Source: CAYVBN01 sp964538565 (GTDB lineage Bacteria; Pseudomonadota; Alphaproteobacteria; Rhizobiales; Xanthobacteraceae). From it: a stretch of DNA of 13,639 bases. The stretch is from the NCBI GenBank assembly GCA_964538565.1, contig CAZIGW010000200.1:1-13639 (forward strand), in the 5' to 3' direction. Positions 1 to 7,611 of this stretch are shown piece after piece; position 1 is the first letter of the stretch, and each line of letters opens with the position of its first letter. The position numbers and the translations under genes are program-made. The notes under the pieces were generated by a model that worked only from the letters and a program-made list of their open reading frames with translations, had not been told where the DNA came from and did no database searches.

Positions 1-141
1 GGCACTCCGGGTCCGGGACTGCGTTCGCTCATCGACGGACTGCTGGCGAAGCTGCGCTCGGTGGATGCGATCGGCGAGGAGGAATACCAGCGCGCGCTCA
101 GCGAGCCGATCGTCGTTGCCGGCGGGAGGCAGCCCGGATGA
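1..141 (+). CDS. C-terminal end of an unidentified upstream protein (partial)
   Basis: Frame 1 is open from the window edge to a TGA at 139-141 and encodes the last 46 residues of a protein. GC-rich third codon positions like those of the neighbouring genes support real coding. The tail contains LRSLIDGLLAKLRSVDAIGE followed by EEYQRALSEPIVV. This faintly recalls the 'I..EE...AL..P' segment that follows the transglycosylase domain in GT51 penicillin-binding proteins. That is too short a match to name the gene, and such a segment is not normally at a C-terminus. Nothing links it functionally to the sigma-factor operon, which starts about 150 bp later. Confidence 0.6.
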   Translation, partial: GTPGPGLRSLIDGLLAKLRSVDAIGEEEYQRALSEPIVVAGGRQPG

Positions 142-205
142 TCCGATGATTCGGTCCAATGATGGACTGGACGGTATTGGTGCACCTTCGGACGAAAAGA
201 CGTGC

Positions 206-231
206 GACGTATCACCCGCGAAAATCCCTAG
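206..231 (-). promoter_or_regulatory. Reverse-oriented copy of the candidate ECF promoter motif
   Basis: Read on the - strand, positions 231 to 206 give CTAGGGATTTTC, ten unconserved bases, then CGTC. Both blocks and the spacing match the motif upstream of the TonB receptor gene (2182-2207) exactly, while the ten bases between them differ. It lies 57 bp upstream of the sigma-factor start but points away from it, so a transcript would run antisense to the end of the upstream gene. I see no - strand gene between here and the window edge. It could give an antisense RNA or be a binding site used in autoregulation. The motif match is direct; the function is inferred. Confidence 0.45.
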
Positions 232-288
232 CTCCGACGGGCAACTTTTTCGCCTGTACTCGGCCCGACCATTTTGTATTCTGGGGAT

Positions 289-867
289 ATGCAAGAGTCC
301 TTGGACGCCTGGTTCAAACGCGAAATCCTGCCCCACGAGGCGGCGCTCGTGCGTTACCTGACGCGCGTCTGGCCGCGCAAGCACGAGATACAGGACTTGC
401 GCCAGGAGACTTACGCTCGCGTCTATGCAGCAGCGATGACATCGCGTCCAACGGCGCCCCGATCGTTTCTCTTTACCAGCGCGCATCACCTGATGGTGGA
501 CCGCGTGCGGCACGAGCGCGTGGTCTCCATCGAGGCGGTTGGGGATATCGAAGCGCTGAACGTCTCAGTGGACGAGGTGTCCGTTGAACGCCGCATCAGC
601 GCCCGGCAGGAGCTCAAGCTGCTCGCGCGGGCGCTCGATCGGCTGCCGCCGAAATGCCGTGAGGTTCTGTGGCTGAGGCGGGTCGAGGGGCTCTCGCAGA
701 GAGAGGTCGCCGAGCGAATGGGCGTAAGCGAAAAGACAATCGAGCACCATGTATCGAAAGGGGGGCGGCTGCTGGCCGATTATATGTTGAACGGGAACGC
801 TGACCGCCCCGGCGCCGGACGTGCGATGTCGCTGGAGGAGGATGAAAGTGAGCACGGAACGCCATAA
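289..867 (+). CDS. FecI-type ECF RNA polymerase sigma factor
   Basis: A 192-aa extracytoplasmic-function sigma factor that would direct RNA polymerase to promoters controlled by a cell-surface signal. Sigma region 2 spans about residues 16-79, including DLRQETYARVYAAA and the promoter-melting segment around SFLFTSAHHLMVDRVRHER. Region 4 spans about 104-160, with LDRLPPKCREVLWLRRVEGL followed by the helix-turn-helix SQREVAERMGVSEKTIEHHV. Length and architecture fit the FecI family. The start is uncertain. ATG 289 has GGGG only two bases upstream, and a TTG at 274 in the same frame would add five residues. The 3' end overlaps the FecR gene by 26 nt, which is typical of fecI-fecR pairs. The likely target is the receptor gene downstream. 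No convincing promoter for this gene itself is visible. Confidence 0.92.
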   Translation: MQESLDAWFKREILPHEAALVRYLTRVWPRKHEIQDLRQETYARVYAAAMTSRPTAPRSFLFTSAHHLMVDRVRHERVVSIEAVGDIEALNVSVDEVSVERRISARQELKLLARALDRLPPKCREVLWLRRVEGLSQREVAERMGVSEKTIEHHVSKGGRLLADYMLNGNADRPGAGRAMSLEEDESEHGTP

Positions 868-1978
868 AGCGATCGACGAAGCGGCCGGCGACTGGCTCGC
901 GCGGCGCGATTCGGGCAACTGGTCGGATGAACTCGAGCGCCGTTTCCAGGAGTGGCTGGACGAATCGCTTCTGCACCGTGTGGCCTATCTGCGCCTCGAA
1001 CACGTGTGGGAGCGCTCGGAGCGACTGAAGGCGCTCGGCGCAGGGATACCGCCCGGCGTCATCCCGCCAGCCAACGGTTGGAACCTGTCATTTCTTTTTG
1101 AGCAGCGTGACGGCGCGAGTGATCCCGAAAGCTCTGGCGCTGACGCGGCACCTTCGGCACTCGAAGAATCCTCCGGCCCCGGCACCGCGCTCCCGAGCGC
1201 CATTGCAGGCGCGTCCAAGAAGCTCGATCACCGCCGCACGCCTCTCACTCCTGTCCGACGTAGGTTGCTCGCTTTCGCCGCGAGCGTGCTCATCGCGGCA
1301 GCGCTCGGTCTGGCATACCACCTTTGGCCATCCGGGACGTCCTACAGAACGCCCGTCGGAGGACTCGCCTCCGTACCCATGGCGGACGGTTCGAAAATCA
1401 CCCTCAATACCGACAGCGAGGTTCGCGTCGCCGTCACCGAGAAGGAGCGGCGCGTCGAGCTGGAACAAGGCGAAGCCTTCTTCGAAGTCGCAAAGGACCC
1501 CGCCCGCCCGTTCATCGTGAGCGCCGGCAACAAGCGCGTCATCGCGGTGGGTACGAAGTTTTCCGTCCGGCGCGAAGGCAGCGACATCCAAGTCGTCGTC
1601 ACCGAAGGCAAGGTGCGTGTGGAAGCACGCGGCAACAGCGGCTCGGGCATCACCGAGCCGCTAACGGCAGGAACAGTCGCGCAGGCCAGCGATACCGGTG
1701 TGCTGCTGCGGACGCAGAACTTGGAGGAAGCCGAGGAATCATTGAGCTGGCGCCAGCAAGTCCTGATCTTTCGTCAGATGACGCTGGGCGATGCCAGTGC
1801 GGAATTCAACCGGTACAACACTCGCAAGATCGTCATCGAGGACCCGAGTGTTGCCGCGCTCCAAATCGCCGGCACCTTCCGCGCCGACAACGTCGAGGCG
1901 TTCGTGCGGCTGCTCGAACGAGGTTATCCCGTGCGCGTTGAAGAACGGGACGACCAGTTGGTGCTCATGCCGCGATAG
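842..1978 (+). CDS. FecR-type transmembrane anti-sigma regulator
   Basis: A 378-aa inner-membrane signal transducer that would hold and activate the sigma factor encoded just upstream. The N-terminal cytoplasmic domain (FecR_N/DUF4880 type, about residues 9-52) carries AAGDWLARRDSG and FQEWLDESLLHRVAYLRLEH. After a low-complexity linker rich in Ser, Ala, Gly and Pro comes one membrane helix at about 141-162 (RRLLAFAASVLIAAALGLAY). The periplasmic FecR domain spans about 173-260, with MADGSKITLNTDSEVRV, ELEQGEAFFEVAKD and VIAVGTKFSV. A C-terminal STN-like domain spans about 309-376. GGAGGAGG at 834-841 abuts ATG 842. GTG 848, two codons later, has better spacing (6 nt) and may be the true start. 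The gene overlaps the sigma gene, so the two are probably translationally coupled. Confidence 0.92.
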   Translation: MKVSTERHKAIDEAAGDWLARRDSGNWSDELERRFQEWLDESLLHRVAYLRLEHVWERSERLKALGAGIPPGVIPPANGWNLSFLFEQRDGASDPESSGADAAPSALEESSGPGTALPSAIAGASKKLDHRRTPLTPVRRRLLAFAASVLIAAALGLAYHLWPSGTSYRTPVGGLASVPMADGSKITLNTDSEVRVAVTEKERRVELEQGEAFFEVAKDPARPFIVSAGNKRVIAVGTKFSVRREGSDIQVVVTEGKVRVEARGNSGSGITEPLTAGTVAQASDTGVLLRTQNLEEAEESLSWRQQVLIFRQMTLGDASAEFNRYNTRKIVIEDPSVAALQIAGTFRADNVEAFVRLLERGYPVRVEERDDQLVLMPR

Positions 1979-2181
1979 CGCGCATCGGCTCCGTTTGAAC
2001 GTCTCGACAGCGCAGCGGCCGATCTCGCGTAGCGTGCTGCGCGCAGGCTGCATCCGCGGCGCGCGCGTCTCTCGCTTGCTTCCAAAGCGGAACCCGACAC
2101 ACGCGGCGCGCGACTGCTGTCGTGGAGCGCGGCACCGTCATGTTCTCGACTGCAACTCAATGTCGTTTCTTGTCCACAAAA

Positions 2182-2207
2182 CTAGGGATTTTCAGGCTCT
2201 CCGCGTC
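2182..2207 (+). promoter_or_regulatory. Candidate FecI-family ECF promoter of the TonB receptor gene
   Basis: CTAGGGATTTTC at 2182-2193 is followed after ten bases by CGTC at 2204-2207. TAGGG to CGTC leaves 16 bp, a usual ECF -35/-10 spacing, and CGTC is a common ECF -10 core. Transcription would start near 2214, giving a leader of about 40 nt before ATG 2254. Support comes from an exact bipartite repeat at 206-231 and from the position between fecR and the receptor gene, where fecA-type promoters sit. It stands within a 275-bp gap (1979-2253) in which I see no gene. Assignment to the local sigma factor is inference. Confidence 0.55.
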
Positions 2208-2253
2208 ACAGTGAGCACGACAACACGATACGGCGGCTTCCAGAGAATCCACG

Positions 2254-5200
2254 ATGCTCAAGACCGTTATGACGCGATCCACGATCATTGCGCTTGCATG
2301 CGCGCTCTCGCTCCCGGCCTTCGCCATGGCGGATGGGGCGAAGCGAGCGATCCACATTCCCTCCGGTGAGCTGGGCGCAGCGCTCGAACTGCTCGCGAAG
2401 CAGTCCGGCACCGACCTCGTCTATCGCCCCGATCAGGTGCAAGGCTTCAGGACGCGCGGCGTCGAAGGCGAGCTGTCCACCGAAGAAGCCGTCATGAGAT
2501 TGCTTGAAGGCACTCCGCTCAGCCTGAGCGTGGATGCGAGCGGCGCGATGCTCATCGCGCTACCCCCGGCCAGTCCCCCGAGTCCGAAATCGCAGACTCA
2601 CGCTGCCCCGAACGGGTCGAAGTCCTTCTGGAACCGTCTGCGGCTTGCACAGGCGGAGCCCGGCGTTCCTGCACAGGGAGAGCGGCAGGATGAGAGTGCA
2701 GCCGATCGGTCTTCGACCAATGCCGCGGAGAGCAATGGAGAAGAGCTCGCGAACGTCGTCGTCGCGGCTTCGCGCATCGACCGCGCGGGCTTCGAGGCGC
2801 CGACTCCCACAGTGCGTATCAGCGCCGACGAGCTCATGGCCAACTCACGCCCCAACGTCGCGGCGGCGCTGAACGACTTGCCACAATTCCGCGCCACGAC
2901 ATCGGCGCAGACGACCGGCACCAACACCGGAGCGGGGAACGCGCCTCTCGATCTGCGCGGCCTGGGCATCAGCCGCACGCTCGTTCTGCTCGATGGACAC
3001 CGGCTCTCGGGCGATAACGACCTCAATACGATCCCCACCATCCTCATCAAGAACGTGGAAGTCGTGACCGGCGGAGCGTCCGCCGCGTGGGGCTCTGGCG
3101 CCGTTGCCGGCGTCGCCAACATCAATATCGACCGCGAATTCACCGGCGCGAAGCTGAATACGCAATATGGCGTTTCCAGATACCACGACGCCGAGGAGAT
3201 CGGCGTGGAGGGGGCGTTCGGGTCCGGCTTCGCCGACGATCGCGGCCACGTGATTCTCGGCGCGGAGTTTCTCGACAACTCGGGCGTCATTCCGAAAGTT
3301 TCGCGCGCGAACGTGGGCCGCTGGGCGCAGGTGTCGAACGGCGCCGGCGCGTTCGTCAATGTCGGCGACGTGGGGTTCTCCGACGCCGCCTACGGAGGGC
3401 TCATCCTCTCCGGGGTGAACGCCGGCAAGGCTTTCAATCCGGACGGCTCGCTGCGCAACTTCGACTACGGCAAGGTTGTCGGCACCTCGATGATCGGTGG
3501 CGAGGGTCCCTCGAACGACGACCTGAGTCCTCTGGTCACGCCGCAGCGACGCTACAGCGCGATGGTCGGCGTCAGCTATGACATCACGGACGGACTCAAG
3601 CTCACCGCGGACGTGCTGCGATCACGGATGTGGAACAACTACATCTGGTTCGGCGATCACAACCGCGGCAACCTGACCATCAGCATCGACAACGCCTTTC
3701 TTCCCGAAGACGTGCGCACGCAGATGGCGAATGCGGGCGAGACGTCGTTCACGATGGGCCGGTTCAACTCCGATCTCTCCTATCCCCATATCGACTTCGA
3801 GCGCGTGAACACCCAGGCCACCATTGGCCTGGACGGCTCCTTCGCCCGCGACTGGCGCTGGGGCCTCTACTACAGTCACGGCGAGTTCGAGAATAACATC
3901 GACACGCCCGGGTTCCTGCTCACCAAGGAATTCGCCCAGTCGGTCGACTCCGTCCGCGATCCGACAACGAGACAGCCGATCTGCCGGATTGCGCTGACGG
4001 ATCCCAGCACCGACTGCGTGCCCATCAATCTGTTCGGGCTGGGCGCGCCCTCGCAGGCGGCGATCGACTACGTCACGGGCACGCCCCGACAGCGCGCGAC
4101 GACTAAGCTCGACGTGGGTGGCTTCAGCGTGCGCGGCGAGCCTTTCAGCCTTCCTGCCGGTGAGGTCTCGGTGGCCGTCGGCGCAGAGGCGCGCCGCGAG
4201 CAGATCGACCAGGACGTGGGTGCGCTCGATGCGGCGAAGGCATTCCGGACGTTCAGCTTCTCCGCGATGTCGGGCAAGTTCTCGGTGAAGGAAGCGTTCG
4301 GCGAGTTCGTGGTGCCGATCGTGCGGGACCTGCCGGTTCTTCATCGCCTCGAGCTGAACGCGGCGGCCCGAGTCTCCGACTACGACACCACCGGTTCCAT
4401 CTGGTCCTGGAAGGTCGGCGCGACCAACGAGTTCCTGCCCGGCCTGCGCGGCCGCATCACACAGTCGCGCGACATCCGTTCTGCCAATCTGGCGGAGCTC
4501 TTCACGACCACCACGACAGGCTACAACAACATCAACGATCCGGTGACGGGTCAGACCGTGTACGTCCTCAACAACGGCGGCGGCAACCCGGACCTGCAGC
4601 CGGAGACCGCCGACACGCTCACCGCAGGCTTCACGTATTCGCCGCCTGCGATCTCCGGCCTGAATCTCTCGCTGGATTACTTTCACATCCGCATCGACGA
4701 CGTCATCACGACGATTGCGCCGCAGGACATCGTCACGCGCTGCTACAACGGCAACACGGAGCTCTGCACACGCGTGGAGCGCGATGCGAATCAGAACATC
4801 ATCCGCACGCTTTCGACGTACGTGAATCTGGCGCGCTACGAGACGGACGGCGTGGATGCGGAGGTGTCCTATAACACGCCGCTCGACACCTTCGTTGCCG
4901 GTGCGCCTGGAAGGCTTCAGCTACGGCTCGTCGGCACGTGGGTGAACAGCCTCACGACGAACGATGGCGTGAGCGAAATCGAGTACGTCGGCTCGCAAGG
5001 CTATTCGTTCGGCCTCGGTGTGCCCGAGTTGCGTTTGGTCGCCAGCGCGGCATGGCAGGGTCAATCGTTCGGAGCCAACGTGCGTGCCCGCTACATCTCG
5101 TCGGGCGAGTACAACAAGACCGTCAACATCGTGAACAATCACATCGACGCGTTCACCTATGTCGACCTGGGCGTCACGGCGCATCTGCCTCGATTCGGCG

Positions 5201-5331
5201 GCTCGGACGTCGAGCTCTTCGGCAACGTCACGAACCTCCTCGACAAGGATCCGCCACCGGGCTCGCTCTACTCGCCGTACTACGACGTGGTCGGCCGGTA
5301 CTTCACGGTCGGCGTGCGCGTCGGGTTCTGA
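2254..5331 (+). CDS. TonB-dependent outer-membrane receptor with FecA-type STN signalling domain
   Basis: A 1025-aa TonB-dependent transducer that imports a ligand across the outer membrane and reports its presence to FecR. A signal peptide covers about residues 1-26, with probable cleavage after AFAMA. The secretin/TonB N-terminal (STN) domain spans about 29-103, including IPSGELGAALELLAKQSGTD and the segment ending MLIALPP. A disordered linker (about 104-163) leads to a TonB-box-like ELANVVVAASR and the plug (about 166-295), with LDLRGLGISRTLVLLDGHR and VEVVTGGASAAWGSGAVAG. The beta barrel fills the rest and ends in YFTVGVRVGF, with the terminal Phe typical of barrel insertion. Cysteine pairs near ICRIALTDPSTDC and CYNGNTELC probably lie in surface loops. 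ATG 2254 has only a weak ribosome site (AGAGAA); ATG 2269 is the alternative. The substrate is unknown; the downstream peptidase hints at a peptide. Confidence 0.93.
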   Translation: MLKTVMTRSTIIALACALSLPAFAMADGAKRAIHIPSGELGAALELLAKQSGTDLVYRPDQVQGFRTRGVEGELSTEEAVMRLLEGTPLSLSVDASGAMLIALPPASPPSPKSQTHAAPNGSKSFWNRLRLAQAEPGVPAQGERQDESAADRSSTNAAESNGEELANVVVAASRIDRAGFEAPTPTVRISADELMANSRPNVAAALNDLPQFRATTSAQTTGTNTGAGNAPLDLRGLGISRTLVLLDGHRLSGDNDLNTIPTILIKNVEVVTGGASAAWGSGAVAGVANINIDREFTGAKLNTQYGVSRYHDAEEIGVEGAFGSGFADDRGHVILGAEFLDNSGVIPKVSRANVGRWAQVSNGAGAFVNVGDVGFSDAAYGGLILSGVNAGKAFNPDGSLRNFDYGKVVGTSMIGGEGPSNDDLSPLVTPQRRYSAMVGVSYDITDGLKLTADVLRSRMWNNYIWFGDHNRGNLTISIDNAFLPEDVRTQMANAGETSFTMGRFNSDLSYPHIDFERVNTQATIGLDGSFARDWRWGLYYSHGEFENNIDTPGFLLTKEFAQSVDSVRDPTTRQPICRIALTDPSTDCVPINLFGLGAPSQAAIDYVTGTPRQRATTKLDVGGFSVRGEPFSLPAGEVSVAVGAEARREQIDQDVGALDAAKAFRTFSFSAMSGKFSVKEAFGEFVVPIVRDLPVLHRLELNAAARVSDYDTTGSIWSWKVGATNEFLPGLRGRITQSRDIRSANLAELFTTTTTGYNNINDPVTGQTVYVLNNGGGNPDLQPETADTLTAGFTYSPPAISGLNLSLDYFHIRIDDVITTIAPQDIVTRCYNGNTELCTRVERDANQNIIRTLSTYVNLARYETDGVDAEVSYNTPLDTFVAGAPGRLQLRLVGTWVNSLTTNDGVSEIEYVGSQGYSFGLGVPELRLVASAAWQGQSFGANVRARYISSGEYNKTVNIVNNHIDAFTYVDLGVTAHLPRFGGSDVELFGNVTNLLDKDPPPGSLYSPYYDVVGRYFTVGVRVGF

Positions 5332-5386
5332 GTGTCACGTTGCCGTGAGGATGGTTGCGCGAGCCACCGCTGACAAGAGACTGCCC

Positions 5387-7330
5387 ATGATCATCAGAAC
5401 GTCACTGCTGCTCGGCGCGACCTTGATGGCAGCACCGGTGTTCGCAGACATCGCTCCGCCCGCCGCCATTGTCGTCGACGGCGCGCCCGCCGTGCCGGAT
5501 GCGTTGGCGGACGCCACGCGCCCGTATCTCGAATTCCGCCGCGCCAGCTTTCTCGGCTGGAACCCGGCCGATCACTCCATGCTGATCAAGACCCGGTTCG
5601 GCGATACGGAGCAGTTGCATACGGTCGCAAAGCCCGGCGGCGAGCGACGCCAGCTCAGTTTCGAGGCGGAGCCCATTCTGACCGGCGCGCTCTCGCCGAC
5701 CGGTGACACGCTCATCGTGCAGAAGGACAAAGGGGGCGACGAGTTCTATCAGCTCTACGCGCTCCGGAAGGGTCGCTTGACGCTCCTGACCGACGGCAAG
5801 AGCCGCAACTGGTTCGGGGCATGGAGCCGCGACGGACGCTGGATCGGATACTCCTCCACCCGCCGCAACGGCGCGGATGCCGATCTCTACATCGCCGAGC
5901 CGGCTCGCGCCGGTAGCGAGCGGCAAGTGGCGCAAGTGAGCGGCGGCGGCTGGAACATCGCCGACTTCTCGCCGGATGGCCGATCCGCTCTCGTGGTCAA
6001 TCGCATTTCGATCAACAAGACGGACGTCTACGAGCTGGATCTCGCGACGCGCGCGCTGCGGCCGATCACGGCCCCAGCGATGGAGGTCTCCTATGAGGGC
6101 GTCCGCTATGCGCCCGACGGCTCCATCTGGGCCGCGTCCGACAAGGACTCCGATGTGCTGCGGCTCGGCCGTCTCGATCGCGCCAGCGGCGCGTTCACGC
6201 CGGTGACGCAGGAAGCTCGCTGGGACGTGAGCGATTTCGCGATCTCACCCGATGGCAGCTTTGTCGCCTATGCGATCAACGAGAACGGTGTCTCGCGCCT
6301 GCGAGTTCTGGACATCGCCACGCGCAAGGTGCGCCAGGTCGACGGTCTCCCGGCAGGAGTGATTCCCTACAGCATTCATTCCGCCATCGAGATTGCACCG
6401 TGGGGTGAAATCGGCCTGAGTCTCAGCTCGGCGCGCGTTGCAGGCGATGCCTTCTCTGTTGATCCCAAGACGCTCGCCGTCACGCAGTGGACTCACAGCG
6501 AGACCGGCGGCCTCGATCCCAACGACAACATCGAGCCACGGCTCATCACGATCCGCAGCTTCGACGGCGAGCCGATTTCCGGCTTTCTCTATCTGCCCGA
6601 CGCGAAAAAGTTCGCGGGGCGGCGACCGCTCATCGTCGACATTCACGGCGGCCCGGAAGGGCAGACGCGGCCGGAATTCCTGGGCCGCAACAACTACCTG
6701 CTCAACGAGCTCGGCATCGCGCTCTTCTATCCCAACGTCCGCGGCTCGACCGGCTATGGCAAGCGATTCGTGAATCTCGACAACGGTCCGCAGCGCCGCG
6801 AGAACTCCGTGCGCGACATCGGCGCGTTCCTCGATGCGCTCGCTAAAGAGCCTCGCCTCAACCCGACCCGCTTCGGCGTGACCGGTCTCTCCTATGGCGG
6901 CTACATGTGTTATGCGACGGCGATCCGCTACGGCTCGCGCTTGAAGGGCGCCAACTGCTACGTCGCGATCTCGAATTTCGTCACGTTCCTGGAGAACACC
7001 CAGGCTTATCGCCGAGACCTGCGGCGCGTGGAGTACGGCGACGAGCGCGACCCCGTGCAACGGGCCAAGCTGCAGGCCATCTCGCCGCTGACGAACGTGC
7101 AGCAACTGCGAATCCCGCTGCTGGTCGCCACGGGCGGCAACGACCCGCGCGTTCCGCCTTCAGAAGCCGATCAGATCATCAAAGCGGTGCGGGCCAATGG
7201 CGGGAGTGCCTGGCACGTGCTCGCGCGGAACGAGGGCCACGTGTTCCGCAAGAAAGAGAACGAAGACTACTATTTCTGGGTCGGTCTGGAGTTCTGGAAA
7301 GAACGGCTGCTCGATTCTGCCGACAAGTAG
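5387..7330 (+). CDS. Secreted S9-family (prolyl oligopeptidase-like) serine peptidase
   Basis: A 647-aa exported peptidase, probably periplasmic, with a signal peptide ending in LMAAPVFA (about residue 20). A beta-propeller-like region (about 35-380) has repeated WS/SPDG strand motifs such as FGAWSRDGRWIGYSSTRRNG and FAISPDGSFVAYAI. The alpha/beta-hydrolase domain begins near residue 385. HGGPEG (420-425) would form the oxyanion region. The nucleophile is Ser502 in GLSYGGYM, the acid is Asp586 in GGNDPRVP, and the base is His618 in NEGHVF, so the Ser-Asp-His triad is complete. ATG 5387 is chosen because AAGAGA lies 6 nt upstream and a good signal peptide follows. An in-frame ATG at 5351 has no spacing to its GAGG. 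The gene sits 55 bp after the receptor and probably shares its transcript. Family membership is clear; a role in processing peptides taken up by that receptor is inferred. Confidence 0.92.
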   Translation: MIIRTSLLLGATLMAAPVFADIAPPAAIVVDGAPAVPDALADATRPYLEFRRASFLGWNPADHSMLIKTRFGDTEQLHTVAKPGGERRQLSFEAEPILTGALSPTGDTLIVQKDKGGDEFYQLYALRKGRLTLLTDGKSRNWFGAWSRDGRWIGYSSTRRNGADADLYIAEPARAGSERQVAQVSGGGWNIADFSPDGRSALVVNRISINKTDVYELDLATRALRPITAPAMEVSYEGVRYAPDGSIWAASDKDSDVLRLGRLDRASGAFTPVTQEARWDVSDFAISPDGSFVAYAINENGVSRLRVLDIATRKVRQVDGLPAGVIPYSIHSAIEIAPWGEIGLSLSSARVAGDAFSVDPKTLAVTQWTHSETGGLDPNDNIEPRLITIRSFDGEPISGFLYLPDAKKFAGRRPLIVDIHGGPEGQTRPEFLGRNNYLLNELGIALFYPNVRGSTGYGKRFVNLDNGPQRRENSVRDIGAFLDALAKEPRLNPTRFGVTGLSYGGYMCYATAIRYGSRLKGANCYVAISNFVTFLENTQAYRRDLRRVEYGDERDPVQRAKLQAISPLTNVQQLRIPLLVATGGNDPRVPPSEADQIIKAVRANGGSAWHVLARNEGHVFRKKENEDYYFWVGLEFWKERLLDSADK

Positions 7331-7611
7331 TCCCAGCGTGCACGACTTCCCGCATTCCTCGGGCCGCAGTGCGAGTAGCTCTAGGTCCTACTCATCGCCG
7401 CGGACCTCCTAGCCGATCAGCCGAGCGAGCGCGCCGCCATTCCTCAAACGCTCGCAATGGCTGTGCGTCGAATCATCGTCTTGTCCGCGGCGCGCTGGGC
7501 CGATGGTCGCAGGCAACGTTCGCGGCGCTGTCGCCGTGATCGGGCAGGCAGGAGCTGAGCTCCCTCCTGGCGGGTCCGCTCTTTAGGCGCGCTGCGCGAT
7601 GCTGAACATGC
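7331..7611. other. Intergenic spacer between convergent genes, with weak hairpins
   Basis: No gene is supported between the peptidase stop and the end of the - strand MarR gene. Two inverted repeats are visible. GAGTAG/CTACTC with a 9-nt loop (7373-7393) lies downstream of the peptidase. CAGGAG/CTCCTG (7549-7569), which also contains GGAGCT-G-AGCTCC, lies just past the marR stop on its own strand. Such places suit transcript ends. Neither hairpin is followed by a T-run on the relevant strand, so they are not convincing intrinsic terminators. Confidence 0.3.

Noticed and set aside
1..141. Naming the upstream tail as a penicillin-binding protein or transglycosylase
   Set aside because: Only a short, generic resemblance is visible in 46 residues, and that segment is usually internal rather than C-terminal in that family.
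3622..4686. A 354-codon open frame on the - strand inside the first TonB receptor gene
   Set aside because: It has no recognisable motif and lies antisense to clear barrel-coding sequence.
5159..5386. An upstream extension of the peptidase reading frame to 5159
   Set aside because: That part overlaps the receptor's last barrel strands in another frame and would bury the signal peptide. ATG 5387 has a ribosome site.
5387..7330. Lasso-peptide isopeptidase (AtxE2-like), because FecI, FecR, a TonB receptor and an S9 enzyme flank lasso clusters in some proteobacteria
   Set aside because: No lasso precursor, cyclase or leader protease is in the window. The protein is shorter than those I recall and reads like the widespread generic S9 group found beside TonB receptors.
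7549..7569. GC-rich hairpin as an intrinsic terminator for marR
   Set aside because: The stem is plausible, but no T-run follows on the marR strand.
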